This document shows positions 20,555 to 29,010 of a DNA stretch of 64,000 nt, in pieces. This stretch comes from Clostridiaceae bacterium (GTDB taxonomy: Bacteria > Bacillota > Clostridia > Lachnospirales > Lachnospiraceae). Within the stretch, counting starts at the first letter, position 1. Each line of letters begins with the position of its first letter. Position numbers and translations under genes: made by a program. The stretch spans positions 35,558-99,557 of the forward strand of contig CABIYE010000005.1 in the NCBI GenBank assembly GCA_902362865.1, written 5' to 3'. The notes beneath the pieces were generated by a model, which saw only the letters and a program-made list of their open reading frames with translations, was not told where the DNA came from and made no database searches.

Positions 20555-21691
20555 TTATTCCAGATAAATCGGCGGCTCATAGTCCTTGCCAAGCAGCGCC
20601 TTCTTACGTTCCTGATACCCCATGAACGCCCACTCTGTCATATCTGTCCATTGATGGTTCGCCCTATCATACACCTGCACATATCCAATACGCTTCGGAT
20701 GAGATCTCACACTGTTTGTCTCATACTCATGCCCGGTATAAGGATTCACCTCTCCGCGTTCTAAGTCTTCTTCATCATTATCCTCTGCCTGCATTCCTTC
20801 TACAGACTCATAGATTGCCTCATAAGAAGAATTCGTCGTCTCCACAGTTTCCGGCTTCTTCTTCTCTTCCTTTTCTGCTGCCGCGGAATCCTTCCGGTTC
20901 CTTCTCTGGAAGTAGGCGCGCCACCCGCGTGGTTTCTTCTCTTCTCTCACCTTTTCTTCCTCTTTTCTTTCCTTTTCTTCCAGCTCAACTTCCTTCAGCA
21001 CTTCTTCGATCGACTCTTCCTCCGGCTTCCATTCAGCCGCAGCTTCTTCTCCGTCGACCGCATCCAATGACGGTTCTCCTCCCACATCTTCCTGCCAGTG
21101 AGTCTCTTCCGCCTCATTTATCATAGTTTCCTCTGCCGCCTCTGATACCAAAGCTTCTGATGCGAGATTTTCTGCAGCGCCTTCTGACCGCATTTCTTCC
21201 GATCCGGCAACCTCTGCTTCAGCACTTTCCGTCATCCGTGCCTCTGTTTCAGCATCTTCTTCCATCTTCCGTGCACTCAGCTCGTCCAACTCTCTGTGGA
21301 TATCCACCAGTTCTCCAATGGTAATATCCCGCTCTGCCCCTGCTGTCTCAGAATGTATCTTTTTCTTCTTTTCTTTCTTTTCTTTGCGCACTTTCGCCTT
21401 CTCAAGCTTCGCCAGCTCTCTTTCCGTCGGTTCCACGTCCTCTGCCAACGCAGCTCTCTCTGCCTGTTCACTGTCCCCCAGGATACTGAGTTTAAAAGGG
21501 CAGCCCAGGATATCTGCAATCATACGCATATCCTGCTCCTGAAAATTATCTCTTCCCAGGCGCTGTGTAAGATTCTGGCGGGACATCTTCTTACCCGTCC
21601 GTTCTTCAATTATCTCTGCGAGTTCTTTAATAGTCATGCCTTTGCGGCTTAAGATGATTTTGACTTGCTCTCCGAATGTAAGATCTAACAT
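20555..21691 (-). CDS. XRE-type DNA-binding protein with long acidic linker
   Basis: 378 residues. Residues 1-70 form a helix-turn-helix of the XRE/Cro type (TFGEQVKIILSRKGMTIKELAEI, with SRQNLTQRLGRDNF as the recognition region). Residues 90-285 are low-complexity, extremely Glu/Lys/Ala-rich and probably disordered. The last 70 residues are well conserved-looking (NPYTGHEYETNSVRSHPKRIG, then YEPPIYLE at the end). The target is unknown; the C-terminal part may bind a partner. It has its own strong promoter. Confidence 0.7.
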   Translation of the reverse strand: MLDLTFGEQVKIILSRKGMTIKELAEIIEERTGKKMSRQNLTQRLGRDNFQEQDMRMIADILGCPFKLSILGDSEQAERAALAEDVEPTERELAKLEKAKVRKEKKEKKKKIHSETAGAERDITIGELVDIHRELDELSARKMEEDAETEARMTESAEAEVAGSEEMRSEGAAENLASEALVSEAAEETMINEAEETHWQEDVGGEPSLDAVDGEEAAAEWKPEEESIEEVLKEVELEEKERKEEEKVREEKKPRGWRAYFQRRNRKDSAAAEKEEKKKPETVETTNSSYEAIYESVEGMQAEDNDEEDLERGEVNPYTGHEYETNSVRSHPKRIGYVQVYDRANHQWTDMTEWAFMGYQERKKALLGKDYEPPIYLE

Positions 21692-21783
21692 GATATTCCT
21701 CCTTATTTCATTAACTTATACTCACCCGGCAGATTTAGTAAACAAAATAATTTCTTCATAAACCTATCCTTTTCCCTTTTTCC

Positions 21784-21812
21784 ATTTTAGCAAAACTCAT
21801 CTTATCCGTCAA
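21784..21812 (-). promoter_or_regulatory. Promoter of the XRE gene
   Basis: Minus-strand reading: TTGACG (21807-21812), 17-nt spacer, TAAAAT (21784-21789), about 93 bp upstream of the XRE ATG and just after the stop of the lipoprotein gene. Confidence 0.65.
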
Positions 21813-21838
21813 TGCAGAAAACAGAAGTCCCGGCAGAC

Positions 21839-23053
21839 CTAATAAGCAATTTCCTGCTTCTGCGCCATCTCAGGCGTCACCCAGGTATATCCTGTGTCCA
21901 CTTCTGCCTCATTGCCTATGGAAAGCACAGAACGGGCTGCCGCTACGACGGCGGCATACCCCATCCCATAAGGATTCTGCATAACGATCCCGTCAATCTT
22001 CTCATCTGCAAGCGCCTGCACAATCTCTTCATTCACGTCAAACCCGGTAATAACCATCTCTTTCTTTTCCATTCTGTCACACAGGGCAAGCGCAGCTTCC
22101 ACCGCTGATTCATTCGTAGCATAAATTGCCGCCACATCCGGATTCCGCCGCAGGATGTAATCCAACACCTGCTCGTCCGTAATATCCTCCGCCGTTACCG
22201 GCTCTGACGGAATCTCAAACAACTCTCCTTCCGCGACTCCCTGTTCCACAGAATAACTGCCCGCATTTATCTCGTCCGCCATATTCTTCTTCTTTTCGTC
22301 CAGTTGATCCAGATAATAAGTATTCGCCACCGAGATACCTGCATGATTTTCCTCTATCTCTCTGATAAATGCTTCCGTGCGCTCTTTCCCATTCTCTGAT
22401 ACAGAATCATGCGCCAGCACAATCACTTTCCCCCGCTCCTTCATAGCCTCCGCCGTGCGCGATGCAGCCGTCTGTGCCGCCGCCTCATTGTCTGTTCCTA
22501 CCTTCGCCATCAGCCCTTGGTAGCCGCTTGCGGAATCAAATGCTACCACTGGGATATCATTCATCGCCGCCAAATCAAACTGCACTTCACAAGACTGGGT
22601 ATCAATAATCGACATAGCAAGAGCCGACGGATATCTAGCCAGCTCTTCGTCCAGAATATTCACCTGCTCGTCCACGTCCTCCGGTTCACCCGGACCGCTG
22701 TAGACGATCTTAATCTTATCTTCTCCCTTATAACCCAGGGCTTCATCCAGATCAGCCCCCGCATCCTTCGCTCCTTCCTCCACAGCAGCCCAGAAATCCC
22801 CATCCGCACTTTTCCCAATGACAGAAATATAGGTTCCCGGCTCAAGCTCAATCCCTTCCACACTGCTATATGCATAAGGCCTGATCGCATCCAGGCACTT
22901 CTGCCGGCTATCCTCTTCCTCCTGTTCTTCACTGCTTTCTTCCACCGGTTTCTGTCCTTCTTCCGCTTTTTTCTCTTCCTGCTTCGCGCCGCATGCACAT
23001 CCAAGCAGAGAAACACTCAGGATTACACTGATTATTTTAAATTTTTTACACAT
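21839..23053 (-). CDS. Substrate-binding lipoprotein of sugar-ABC type (orphan)
   Basis: Periplasmic-binding-protein fold of the ribose/LacI type, 404 residues, exported as a lipoprotein: basic start, hydrophobic h-region and lipobox LLGC with C19. Acidic Glu/Lys linker at 25-50, then the two-lobe domain (ALAMSIIDTQSCEVQFDLAA, then IPVVAFDSASGYQG, later AAIYATNESAVEAAL and GFDVNEEIVQALAD). ATG at 23053 has AGGAG 9 nt upstream; the TTG at 23071 is not favoured. No permease or ATPase gene is adjacent, so it may serve another transporter or act as a sensor. Confidence 0.83.
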   Translation of the reverse strand: MCKKFKIISVILSVSLLGCACGAKQEEKKAEEGQKPVEESSEEQEEEDSRQKCLDAIRPYAYSSVEGIELEPGTYISVIGKSADGDFWAAVEEGAKDAGADLDEALGYKGEDKIKIVYSGPGEPEDVDEQVNILDEELARYPSALAMSIIDTQSCEVQFDLAAMNDIPVVAFDSASGYQGLMAKVGTDNEAAAQTAASRTAEAMKERGKVIVLAHDSVSENGKERTEAFIREIEENHAGISVANTYYLDQLDEKKKNMADEINAGSYSVEQGVAEGELFEIPSEPVTAEDITDEQVLDYILRRNPDVAAIYATNESAVEAALALCDRMEKKEMVITGFDVNEEIVQALADEKIDGIVMQNPYGMGYAAVVAAARSVLSIGNEAEVDTGYTWVTPEMAQKQEIAY

Positions 23054-23154
23054 TTTTCCACTCTCCTGCAATCATAAAATACTCACTGAATACAAACACT
23101 ATACACCAAATCAATAGGAAAATGTTGAAGTTTTTCTTAAAATTTTAAAAAGAA

Positions 23155-23285
23155 GTTACCATTCAAATCCGGCTTGTGGAACAGTCACCCCACCCACATA
23201 AGCAGTCTTAGCTCCGTCAGGAGCGGGACTGGAGCATCGAAGATGCGACGAGTGCGCATGCTGGTGGGGTGCTGTGAATGGTAAC
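23155..23285. repeat. Long structured inverted repeat upstream of pfl
   Basis: Outer perfect 11-bp arms GTTACCATTCA (23155-23165) and TGAATGGTAAC (23275-23285). Inside, ACAGTCACCCCACC (23181-23194) pairs with GGTGGGGTGCTGT (23263-23275) with one bulge. In the loop sit two small hairpins, GCTCC...GGAGC and GCATC...GATGC. Together they could fold into one branched structure of 131 nt ending 25 nt before the pfl ATG. It could be a MITE-like repeat or an mRNA leader; the sequence does not decide. Confidence 0.7.
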
Positions 23286-23310
23286 AAAAAGAATCATACG
23301 GGAGGCATCT

Positions 23311-25437
23311 ATGGAAACAAACTGGATAACAGAATGCTGGGAGGGCTTTACTCCGGGAAGCTGGAACCGCTCTTCTGTCAACGTCAGAGATTTTATTCAA
23401 TTGAATTATATACCCTACGAGGGCGACAGCTCTTTTCTTGCCGGTCCCACCTCGGCAACGAAGACTCTCTGGGAGCAGGTTCTTAAGCTGTCCGAGAAGG
23501 AACGCGAGGCAGGCGGCGTCCTGGATATGGACACCGACACCATCTCTTCTATTACCTCGCACGGTCCCGGCTACCTGAACCGGGAGCTGGAACAAATTGT
23601 CGGCTTCCAGACAGACAAACCCTTCAAACGCTCACTGCAGCCTTATGGAGGAATTCGCATGGCACAGAATGCCTGTCAGGAACATGGCTATGAAGTAAAT
23701 CCCCAAGTAACCGAAATTTTCACCAAATACCGTAAGACCCATAACCAGGGCGTATTTGACGTCTATACAAACGAAATGCGGCTTGCCAGAAAAGCTGCTA
23801 TTATCACCGGGCTCCCGGATGCTTATGGGCGCGGACGCATCATCGGGGATTACCGCCGGGTAGCATTATATGGATGTAAATGGCTGATAAAGGACAAAAA
23901 ACGGCAGTTTGACCTTCTGTCCGGGCAGATGACGGAGGATACGCTCCGCCTCCGGGAAGAGCTTACTGAACAAATCCGAGCGCTAGAAGAGCTAAAAGAA
24001 TTGGGAAACATCTACGGCTTCGACATCAGCCGCCCCGCAAAAAATGCGAAAGAGGCAATTCAATGGTTGTATTTTGGTTATCTCGCCGCTGTCAAAGAAC
24101 AAAACGGCGCTGCCATGAGCCTTGGACGCACGTCCACCTTCCTTGACATTTATATACAGAGGGATCTGGAAAAGGGTCTGATTACAGAGGAGCTGGCACA
24201 GGAATATATCGACCATTTTATTATGAAGCTGCGGCTGGTAAAATTCGCCCGCACCCCGGAATACAATGCTTTATTTTCCGGTGATCCCACCTGGGTGACA
24301 GAATCCATCGGAGGCATGGGAATTGACGGACGGACACTGGTTACCAGAACCTCTTTTCGTTACCTTCATACACTGGATAACTTAGGAACAGCTCCGGAAC
24401 CGAACCTAACAGTGCTCTGGTCCGCGAAGCTTCCGACGCCATTCAAAGAATACTGTGCCGAAATGTCTATCCGTTCTTCTTCCATCCAATACGAAAATGA
24501 TGATCTGATGCGGGTCACACACGGCGACGATTATGCCATTGCCTGCTGTGTATCTTCCATGCGTCTGGGAGAAGAAATGCAGTTTTTCGGCGCCAGAGCC
24601 AACCTGGCAAAGTGCCTTCTTTATGCCATAAACGGCGGAGTCGACGAGCGCATGAAGGTTCAGGTAGGACCCAGATACCGCCCCGTCACCACGGAATATC
24701 TGGAATATGAGGATGTCATGCAGAAATTTGACGACATGATGGAATGGCTTGCCGGGCTGTATGTCAACACGTTGAACGCTATTCACTATATGCACGACAA
24801 ATATTGCTACGAACGTATTCAGATGGCACTTCACAACCGGGAGGTAAAGCGTTATTTTGCAACTGGGATTGCCGGACTTTCTGTGGTGGCAGATTCGCTG
24901 TCTGCCATCAAATACGCCCGTGTAAAGCCTCTCCAGGACGAAAACGGAGTTGCCGTGGACTTCGAGATTAGAGGAGATTTCCCCAAATACGGGAATAATG
25001 ATGACCGGGCAGACAGCATTGCCGTCATGGTGGTTCAGACCTTTATGGACAAAATCCGCAAACACAGCACCTACCGTCATTCCATTCCCACCATGTCCAT
25101 CTTAACCATCACCTCAAATGTTGTATACGGCAAGAAAACCGGAAACACCCCGGATGGCCGGAAACTGGGAGAGCCTCTGGCCCCCGGAGCAAATCCTATG
25201 CACAAACGGGACTCCCACGGCGCCCTCGCATCCCTGGCATCCGTTGCGAAAATTCCCTTCCCCTATGCGCAGGACGGCATTTCCAACACATTTTCTATTA
25301 TTCCGGGGGCGCTCGGCAAAGAAGACCGCATCTTTACCGGTGATCTGGATTTGGACAGCCTTGCCTGCGGTAGCAGCTCTCCCTGTCACATTCCAAATAT
25401 TGAGGAAAGCCTGGATGAAGAAAGTGAAAGAGGATAG
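23311..25437 (+). CDS. pflB: Pyruvate formate-lyase catalytic body lacking the glycyl-radical domain
   Basis: Body of formate C-acetyltransferase, which splits pyruvate with CoA to acetyl-CoA and formate. From ATG at 23311 (GGGAGG site 5 nt upstream; the in-frame ATG at 23278 lies in the inverted repeat) it has 708 residues. The thiyl cysteines are C412 and C413 (IACCVSSM), and [20 protein letters not shown] and [17 protein letters not shown] match classical PFL. It ends after [11 protein letters not shown] with a novel 35-residue tail ([13 protein letters not shown] within it) and a stop. The C-terminal RVSGYAV glycine is missing and is encoded by the next gene. Both halves have their own starts, so this is a designed split rather than a point nonsense mutation. 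Confidence 0.9.
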   Translation: METNWITECWEGFTPGSWNRSSVNVRDFIQLNYIPYEGDSSFLAGPTSATKTLWEQVLKLSEKEREAGGVLDMDTDTISSITSHGPGYLNRELEQIVGFQTDKPFKRSLQPYGGIRMAQNACQEHGYEVNPQVTEIFTKYRKTHNQGVFDVYTNEMRLARKAAIITGLPDAYGRGRIIGDYRRVALYGCKWLIKDKKRQFDLLSGQMTEDTLRLREELTEQIRALEELKELGNIYGFDISRPAKNAKEAIQWLYFGYLAAVKEQNGAAMSLGRTSTFLDIYIQRDLEKGLITEELAQEYIDHFIMKLRLVKFARTPEYNALFSGDPTWVTESIGGMGIDGRTLVTRTSFRYLHTLDNLGTAPEPNLTVLWSAKLPTPFKEYCAEMSIRSSSIQYENDDLMRVTHGDDYAIACCVSSMRLGEEMQFFGARANLAKCLLYAINGGVDERMKVQVGPRYRPVTTEYLEYEDVMQKFDDMMEWLAGLYVNTLNAIHYMHDKYCYERIQMALHNREVKRYFATGIAGLSVVADSLSAIKYARVKPLQDENGVAVDFEIRGDFPKYGNNDDRADSIAVMVVQTFMDKIRKHSTYRHSIPTMSILTITSNVVYGKKTGNTPDGRKLGEPLAPGANPMHKRDSHGALASLASVAKIPFPYAQDGISNTFSIIPGALGKEDRIFTGDLDLDSLACGSSSPCHIPNIEESLDEESERG

Positions 25438-25449
25438 AAAGGAGATTTT

Positions 25450-25692
25450 ATGAAAGAAAACAAACAACAGATTGACAATTTAATCACTATGCTGGACGGA
25501 TACATGGCGCAGGGCGGCCATCATCTGAACGTAAATGTATTTACCAGAGAAACCCTGCTGGATGCACAAAAGCATCCTGAAAATTATCCCCAGCTTACCG
25601 TCCGCGTATCCGGATACGCTGTCAACTTCATCAAACTCACCAAGGAACAGCAGGACGACGTCATCGCCCGCACCTTCCACGAGGATATATGA
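25450..25692 (+). CDS. grcA: Stand-alone glycyl-radical domain protein (GrcA-like)
   Basis: 80 residues equal to the missing C-terminus of [23 protein letters not shown], then [15 protein letters not shown] with the radical glycine G55, then TKEQQDDVI. Resembles E. coli GrcA/YfiD, which replaces damaged PFL C-termini. The start has an AAAGGAGATTTT ribosome site, 12 bp after the previous stop, and its N-terminus ([11 protein letters not shown]) has no counterpart in the preceding ORF's tail. The 4-bp ATGA overlap with the activase gene couples all three. It must supply the radical in trans to the 708-aa protein. Gene symbol is by similarity only. Confidence 0.9.
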   Translation: MKENKQQIDNLITMLDGYMAQGGHHLNVNVFTRETLLDAQKHPENYPQLTVRVSGYAVNFIKLTKEQQDDVIARTFHEDI

Positions 25693-26453
25693 TGGAACAA
25701 GGATATGTACACTCCATCGAAAGCTTTGGCACAGTGGACGGTCCCGGCGTACGTTACGTAATCTTTCTAAGCGGCTGTCCCCTGCGTTGCCAGTACTGCC
25801 ATAATCCGGATACCTGGGAGCCCGCCTCCGGCAGCTTGATGTCCGTCCCGGAAGTCCTTGAAGGCTTCTATAACAATCTCCCTTTCTACCGGAAGGGAGG
25901 CGTGACCGTAACCGGCGGTGAACCTCTCCTGCAGTCCGACTTCGTCACGGCAATTTTTCGCAATCTTAAAAAGCATCACATCCATACCTGCATAGACACC
26001 TCCGGCGCCGTCTTCACAACCGACAATCCTGCTTTTTTAAAAGAGCTTGACCGGCTGCTTTCGCTTACCGATCTGATTCTTTTAGATATCAAGCATATGG
26101 ATGAAACAAAACACAAGATGCTGACCGGACAGTCCAACCAAAAGATATTTGCCTTCGCCAAATATCTGGAAGAAAAGAAAATCCCCGTATGGATCCGCCA
26201 CGTCATTATTCCCGGCATCACTCTGTACCGGGAATACTTGGAAGAACTGGGAGAATTTATGGCAGACCTTGATAATATACAGGCGTTGGAAGTTCTCCCC
26301 TATCATTCTATGGGAAAGGAAAAATATAAATCTCTGGGAATCCCTTATCCATTGGATAACGTACGGGAACCTTCCGCCGAAGAAGCTGCAGCGGCACGGC
26401 AGATTATTCTCTCTGCATATCAGAAAAAGAAAGAACGCTTGTACTCAATTTAG
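25689..26453 (+). CDS. pflA: Pyruvate formate-lyase activating enzyme
   Basis: Radical SAM activase that abstracts a hydrogen from the glycyl-radical residue using S-adenosylmethionine. 254 residues (one of two adjacent ATG codons at 25689 or 25692). The N-terminal [17 protein letters not shown] is followed by CPLRCQYC, the three cluster cysteines (from residue 30). GGEPLLQ, DTSG and [11 protein letters not shown] follow the family order. It lies directly behind the radical domain gene with a 4-bp overlap; its natural substrate here is that 80-aa protein alone or assembled. Confidence 0.95.
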   Translation: MMEQGYVHSIESFGTVDGPGVRYVIFLSGCPLRCQYCHNPDTWEPASGSLMSVPEVLEGFYNNLPFYRKGGVTVTGGEPLLQSDFVTAIFRNLKKHHIHTCIDTSGAVFTTDNPAFLKELDRLLSLTDLILLDIKHMDETKHKMLTGQSNQKIFAFAKYLEEKKIPVWIRHVIIPGITLYREYLEELGEFMADLDNIQALEVLPYHSMGKEKYKSLGIPYPLDNVREPSAEEAAAARQIILSAYQKKKERLYSI

Positions 26454-26467
26454 ACCACGATTTTCAC

Positions 26468-26496
26468 TTGTATATTTGTACCTTTTGTATTATGAT
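26468..26496 (+). promoter_or_regulatory. Candidate promoter of the ferredoxin gene
   Basis: TTGTAT (26468-26473), 17-nt spacer, TATGAT (26491-26496), in the gap after pflA. Suggests the ferredoxin can be expressed independently of the pfl genes. Confidence 0.55.
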
Positions 26497-26552
26497 AAGA
26501 ATAGACGAAAAAGGTTTTTTATGTCTAGACAATTAAAAGGAGGGTACATATT

Positions 26553-26723
26553 ATGGCACACGTAATTAGTGATGAATGTGTAAGCTGTGGATCTTGCGAA
26601 GCTGAATGTCCAGTTGGCGCAATCTCTCAGGGCGCAGATCATTATGAAATCGACGCAGACGCTTGTGTAGATTGTGGCGCATGTGCAGCTCAGTGTCCTA
26701 CAGGAGCTATCTCCCAGGGCTAA
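26553..26723 (+). CDS. 2[4Fe-4S] ferredoxin
   Basis: 56-residue clostridial-type ferredoxin with two CxxCxxCxxxCP clusters: CVSCGSCEAECP and CVDCGACAAQCP, each followed by GAISQG. Good AAAGGAGG ribosome site 9 nt upstream. Small electron carrier of the cytoplasm, probably linking to hydrogenase, pyruvate:ferredoxin oxidoreductase or activases; radical SAM activases need such low-potential electrons. Its place directly after pflA and before a terminator favours a supply role, though its own promoter argues for wider use. Confidence 0.96.
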   Translation: MAHVISDECVSCGSCEAECPVGAISQGADHYEIDADACVDCGACAAQCPTGAISQG

Positions 26724-26763
26724 TAGCTGTATCTATCGGTTGTAATAATGTATAAGACAAAAA

Positions 26764-26797
26764 ACAGCGCAGGAGCTTTCGCTCCGGCGCTGTTTTT
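26764..26797 (+). terminator. Terminator after the ferredoxin gene
   Basis: Strong hairpin (ACAGCGC with GCGCTGT, inner AGGAGC/GCTCC, TTTC loop) followed by TTTTT. Ends the plus-strand pfl-ferredoxin transcript. Confidence 0.9.
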
Positions 26798-26804
26798 ATT
26801 ACGC

Positions 26805-26833
26805 AAAAAATGGCGGCTTACGAAAAGCCGCCA
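26805..26833 (-). terminator. Terminator of the furanose-ABC operon
   Basis: Minus-strand hairpin TGGCGGCTT/AAGCCGCCA with a TTTTTT tail, 30 bp after the stop of the last permease gene. Forms a converging terminator pair with the ferredoxin terminator. Confidence 0.9.
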
Positions 26834-26862
26834 TCTATCATATCTCTACTATACGTTCATCA

Positions 26863-27921
26863 TTAGCCCTGCTTACGAACCTTCATGATAACACTCTGGA
26901 TAACAAGGAAGAGACACAGCATAACAGCTGTTGTAATTCCTGTCCACCAAGCCTGATCCAATCCGGCTGAAGATACGATGTTCTTGATTGTGCTGAGTGA
27001 AAGAACTCCGAACAGAGTACCAATAATATTACCAACACCACCAGTCAGCATTGTACCACCGATAATGGAAGATGCAATAGCGTTCATCTCTTCTCCTGAT
27101 GCATGGGACGGTGAACCGGAACCTACATGCAGGAAGTATACAAATCCGCCAATACCCGCCAGAATTCCGCAGAGTAACTGAGCAAAGAATCTGGTTCTCT
27201 TTACGTTGATACCAAGCATCAAAGCGCTCTGACGGTTACCGCCTACAGCGTATAATGCACGTCCGAACTTTGTCCATCTAAGAACACAGAACAGAATGAT
27301 TACTACTAAAAGCGCAACAACTACACCGATTTCAACATAAGCATCTACATATTTACCAAGCTTATTTACAGAACCAAGTCCCGGAACTGTAATACGCGTA
27401 CCCTTCAAAGCAACGAAATCTTCATTCGCAACATTGAACGGGCTTGAATTAACGATTGTCGTCATACCTCTGGCAAAGAACATACCTGCCAGAGTTACAA
27501 TGAATGGCTGAATATCCAGGTATGCAACCAAGAATCCCTGTACGAGACCAAATGCAACACCAATTGCCAGAGCAATGATAACTGCTACAGCTACATTTCC
27601 GCCTTTGAAATCCAGGTAAACTGCACAGCACATACCAACCAGAGCTGTAACACCACCAACGGAAATATCAATACCGCCGGTAATCATAACAATACTCAGA
27701 CCACAAGATAAAATAATCAGTGCAGCATTCGCGTTCAGGATATTCAGGAAAGTCTGTGCTTTCAGGAATCCTTTTCCCTGGAATATAATTGCCGCAATAT
27801 ACATAGCAAAGAAGATTACTACCGTGATAAGTAACAGCAGGTTTGTATCGGTCATATTCTTCAGCTTATTTCCAATACCGCCGCTCTTTGCTGCTTTTTT
27901 CTCTCCTGCCATATTAGCCAA
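26863..27921 (-). CDS. yjfF: Sugar ABC transporter permease (YjfF-like)
   Basis: 352 residues, nine to ten membrane helices, the RbsC/BPD_transp_2 family. The conserved permease block GGNRQSALMLGINVKRTRF and the glycine-rich GGIDISVGGVTALVG are typical. In E. coli the pair YtfT-YjfF, with ATPase YtfR and binding protein YtfQ, imports galactofuranose. Here its ATG overlaps the preceding permease stop by 8 bp. As the second permease of an SBP-ATPase-permease-permease set, it most resembles YjfF; the name is by order and similarity. Confidence 0.85.
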   Translation of the reverse strand: MANMAGEKKAAKSGGIGNKLKNMTDTNLLLLITVVIFFAMYIAAIIFQGKGFLKAQTFLNILNANAALIILSCGLSIVMITGGIDISVGGVTALVGMCCAVYLDFKGGNVAVAVIIALAIGVAFGLVQGFLVAYLDIQPFIVTLAGMFFARGMTTIVNSSPFNVANEDFVALKGTRITVPGLGSVNKLGKYVDAYVEIGVVVALLVVIILFCVLRWTKFGRALYAVGGNRQSALMLGINVKRTRFFAQLLCGILAGIGGFVYFLHVGSGSPSHASGEEMNAIASSIIGGTMLTGGVGNIIGTLFGVLSLSTIKNIVSSAGLDQAWWTGITTAVMLCLFLVIQSVIMKVRKQG

Positions 27922-29008
27922 CCTCCTTTACATCATGTTTCTTAGGCGCAATTTTTTTCTTAATTCCTGCAATGAAGTCCTTCATACCAGGTGCGCTCAT
28001 AACAACCAGCACAATTACGACAACTGCCTTGTATGCCGGAAGTGCATCTGACTGTACATTAAACTTGTAAAGTGTGGTTGTCAGACACTGAATTACATAT
28101 GCTCCGATAACGGAAGCTGTCATGTTGAATTTACCACCGCTCAATGCATTTCCGCCAAGGGCAACTGCAAGGATGGCATCCATTTCAATATCCTTCGCTA
28201 TAACTGAATAGTTAATAGAAGAAAGACGGCTTACTTTAATCAATCCGACAACAGCAACACACAGACCCAGGATTACAAAAGAAAGGATCTTAATGAAAGC
28301 CGGATTCAGACCATTCAGTCTGGATGAGTTCTCATTGATACCAACAGCTTCTGTATACAGCCTGAGGTTTGTAAAACGAAGCACTAACGCAATAACAATT
28401 ACACAAATCATAGCGATAAAGAATGGCGTCGGAATCGGAATTCCCGGAATAAATCCACCAAAATATGTAAAGGTTGTATCGCTTACAATCGGAAGCTCAT
28501 TGTTATTAATCCATGCCGCAATGGAACGTCCCGCCGTGTAAAGAATCAGGGTCGCTACCATCGGCTGAATCTTGAAATATGCTACCAGAACACCATTAAA
28601 TGCTCCAAATAACATTGCTGCAACACATGCAACTAAAAATGCTACAATAATCGGAGCCTGCAGCTCATCCGGTCTGGAATCTGTTCCGCAGAGCACACGA
28701 AGAATCACACTACCTGCAATCGCTGTTGTAGCGCCGACACTGATATCCTGTCCGCCTGTAGCAGCTGTAACAAGCGTCATACCAATCGCAAGGATTGCAA
28801 GCTCTGAACCAGAGTCCAGAATTGTAATTAAATAACCTGACAGAACCGGGTCGCCGGCACTGTTATGTCCTAATGTAATCTTAAAGAAATTAGGATCGGC
28901 AATCAAATTGAAAATAAGGAGCAGAGCCAACGCAACCAACGGAATAAAGATCTGCTGCCTTGTTAAGTTCTTAAAAAATTCACCAACACCTGCTTTTTTC
29001 GTCTGCAT
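27914..29008 (-). CDS. ytfT: Sugar ABC transporter permease (YtfT-like)
   Basis: 364 residues, hydrophobic, RbsC/BPD_transp_2 family. Short cytoplasmic start, then about ten membrane helices. Family blocks ATGGQDISVGATTAIAG and EAVGINENSSRLNGLNPAF are present. Lies 2 bp downstream of the ATPase stop and overlaps YjfF-like gene by 8 bp. It likely forms a heterodimeric channel with that protein. Substrate cannot be set from the permease alone; the binding protein suggests a furanose sugar. Confidence 0.86.
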   Translation of the reverse strand: MQTKKAGVGEFFKNLTRQQIFIPLVALALLLIFNLIADPNFFKITLGHNSAGDPVLSGYLITILDSGSELAILAIGMTLVTAATGGQDISVGATTAIAGSVILRVLCGTDSRPDELQAPIIVAFLVACVAAMLFGAFNGVLVAYFKIQPMVATLILYTAGRSIAAWINNNELPIVSDTTFTYFGGFIPGIPIPTPFFIAMICVIVIALVLRFTNLRLYTEAVGINENSSRLNGLNPAFIKILSFVILGLCVAVVGLIKVSRLSSINYSVIAKDIEMDAILAVALGGNALSGGKFNMTASVIGAYVIQCLTTTLYKFNVQSDALPAYKAVVVIVLVVMSAPGMKDFIAGIKKKIAPKKHDVKEVG

Positions 29009-29010
29009 AG

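Noticed and set aside
23185-23595. 136-codon minus-strand open frame across the inverted repeat and pfl start
   Set aside because: Runs through a hairpin element and antisense to the pfl N-terminus; no ribosome site and no domain.
25400-25450. Frameshift or sequencing error in pflB as the reason for the split
   Set aside because: Both halves have separate start and ribosome sites and extra junction sequence not found in a contiguous PFL, so a real split is more likely; read data would settle it.
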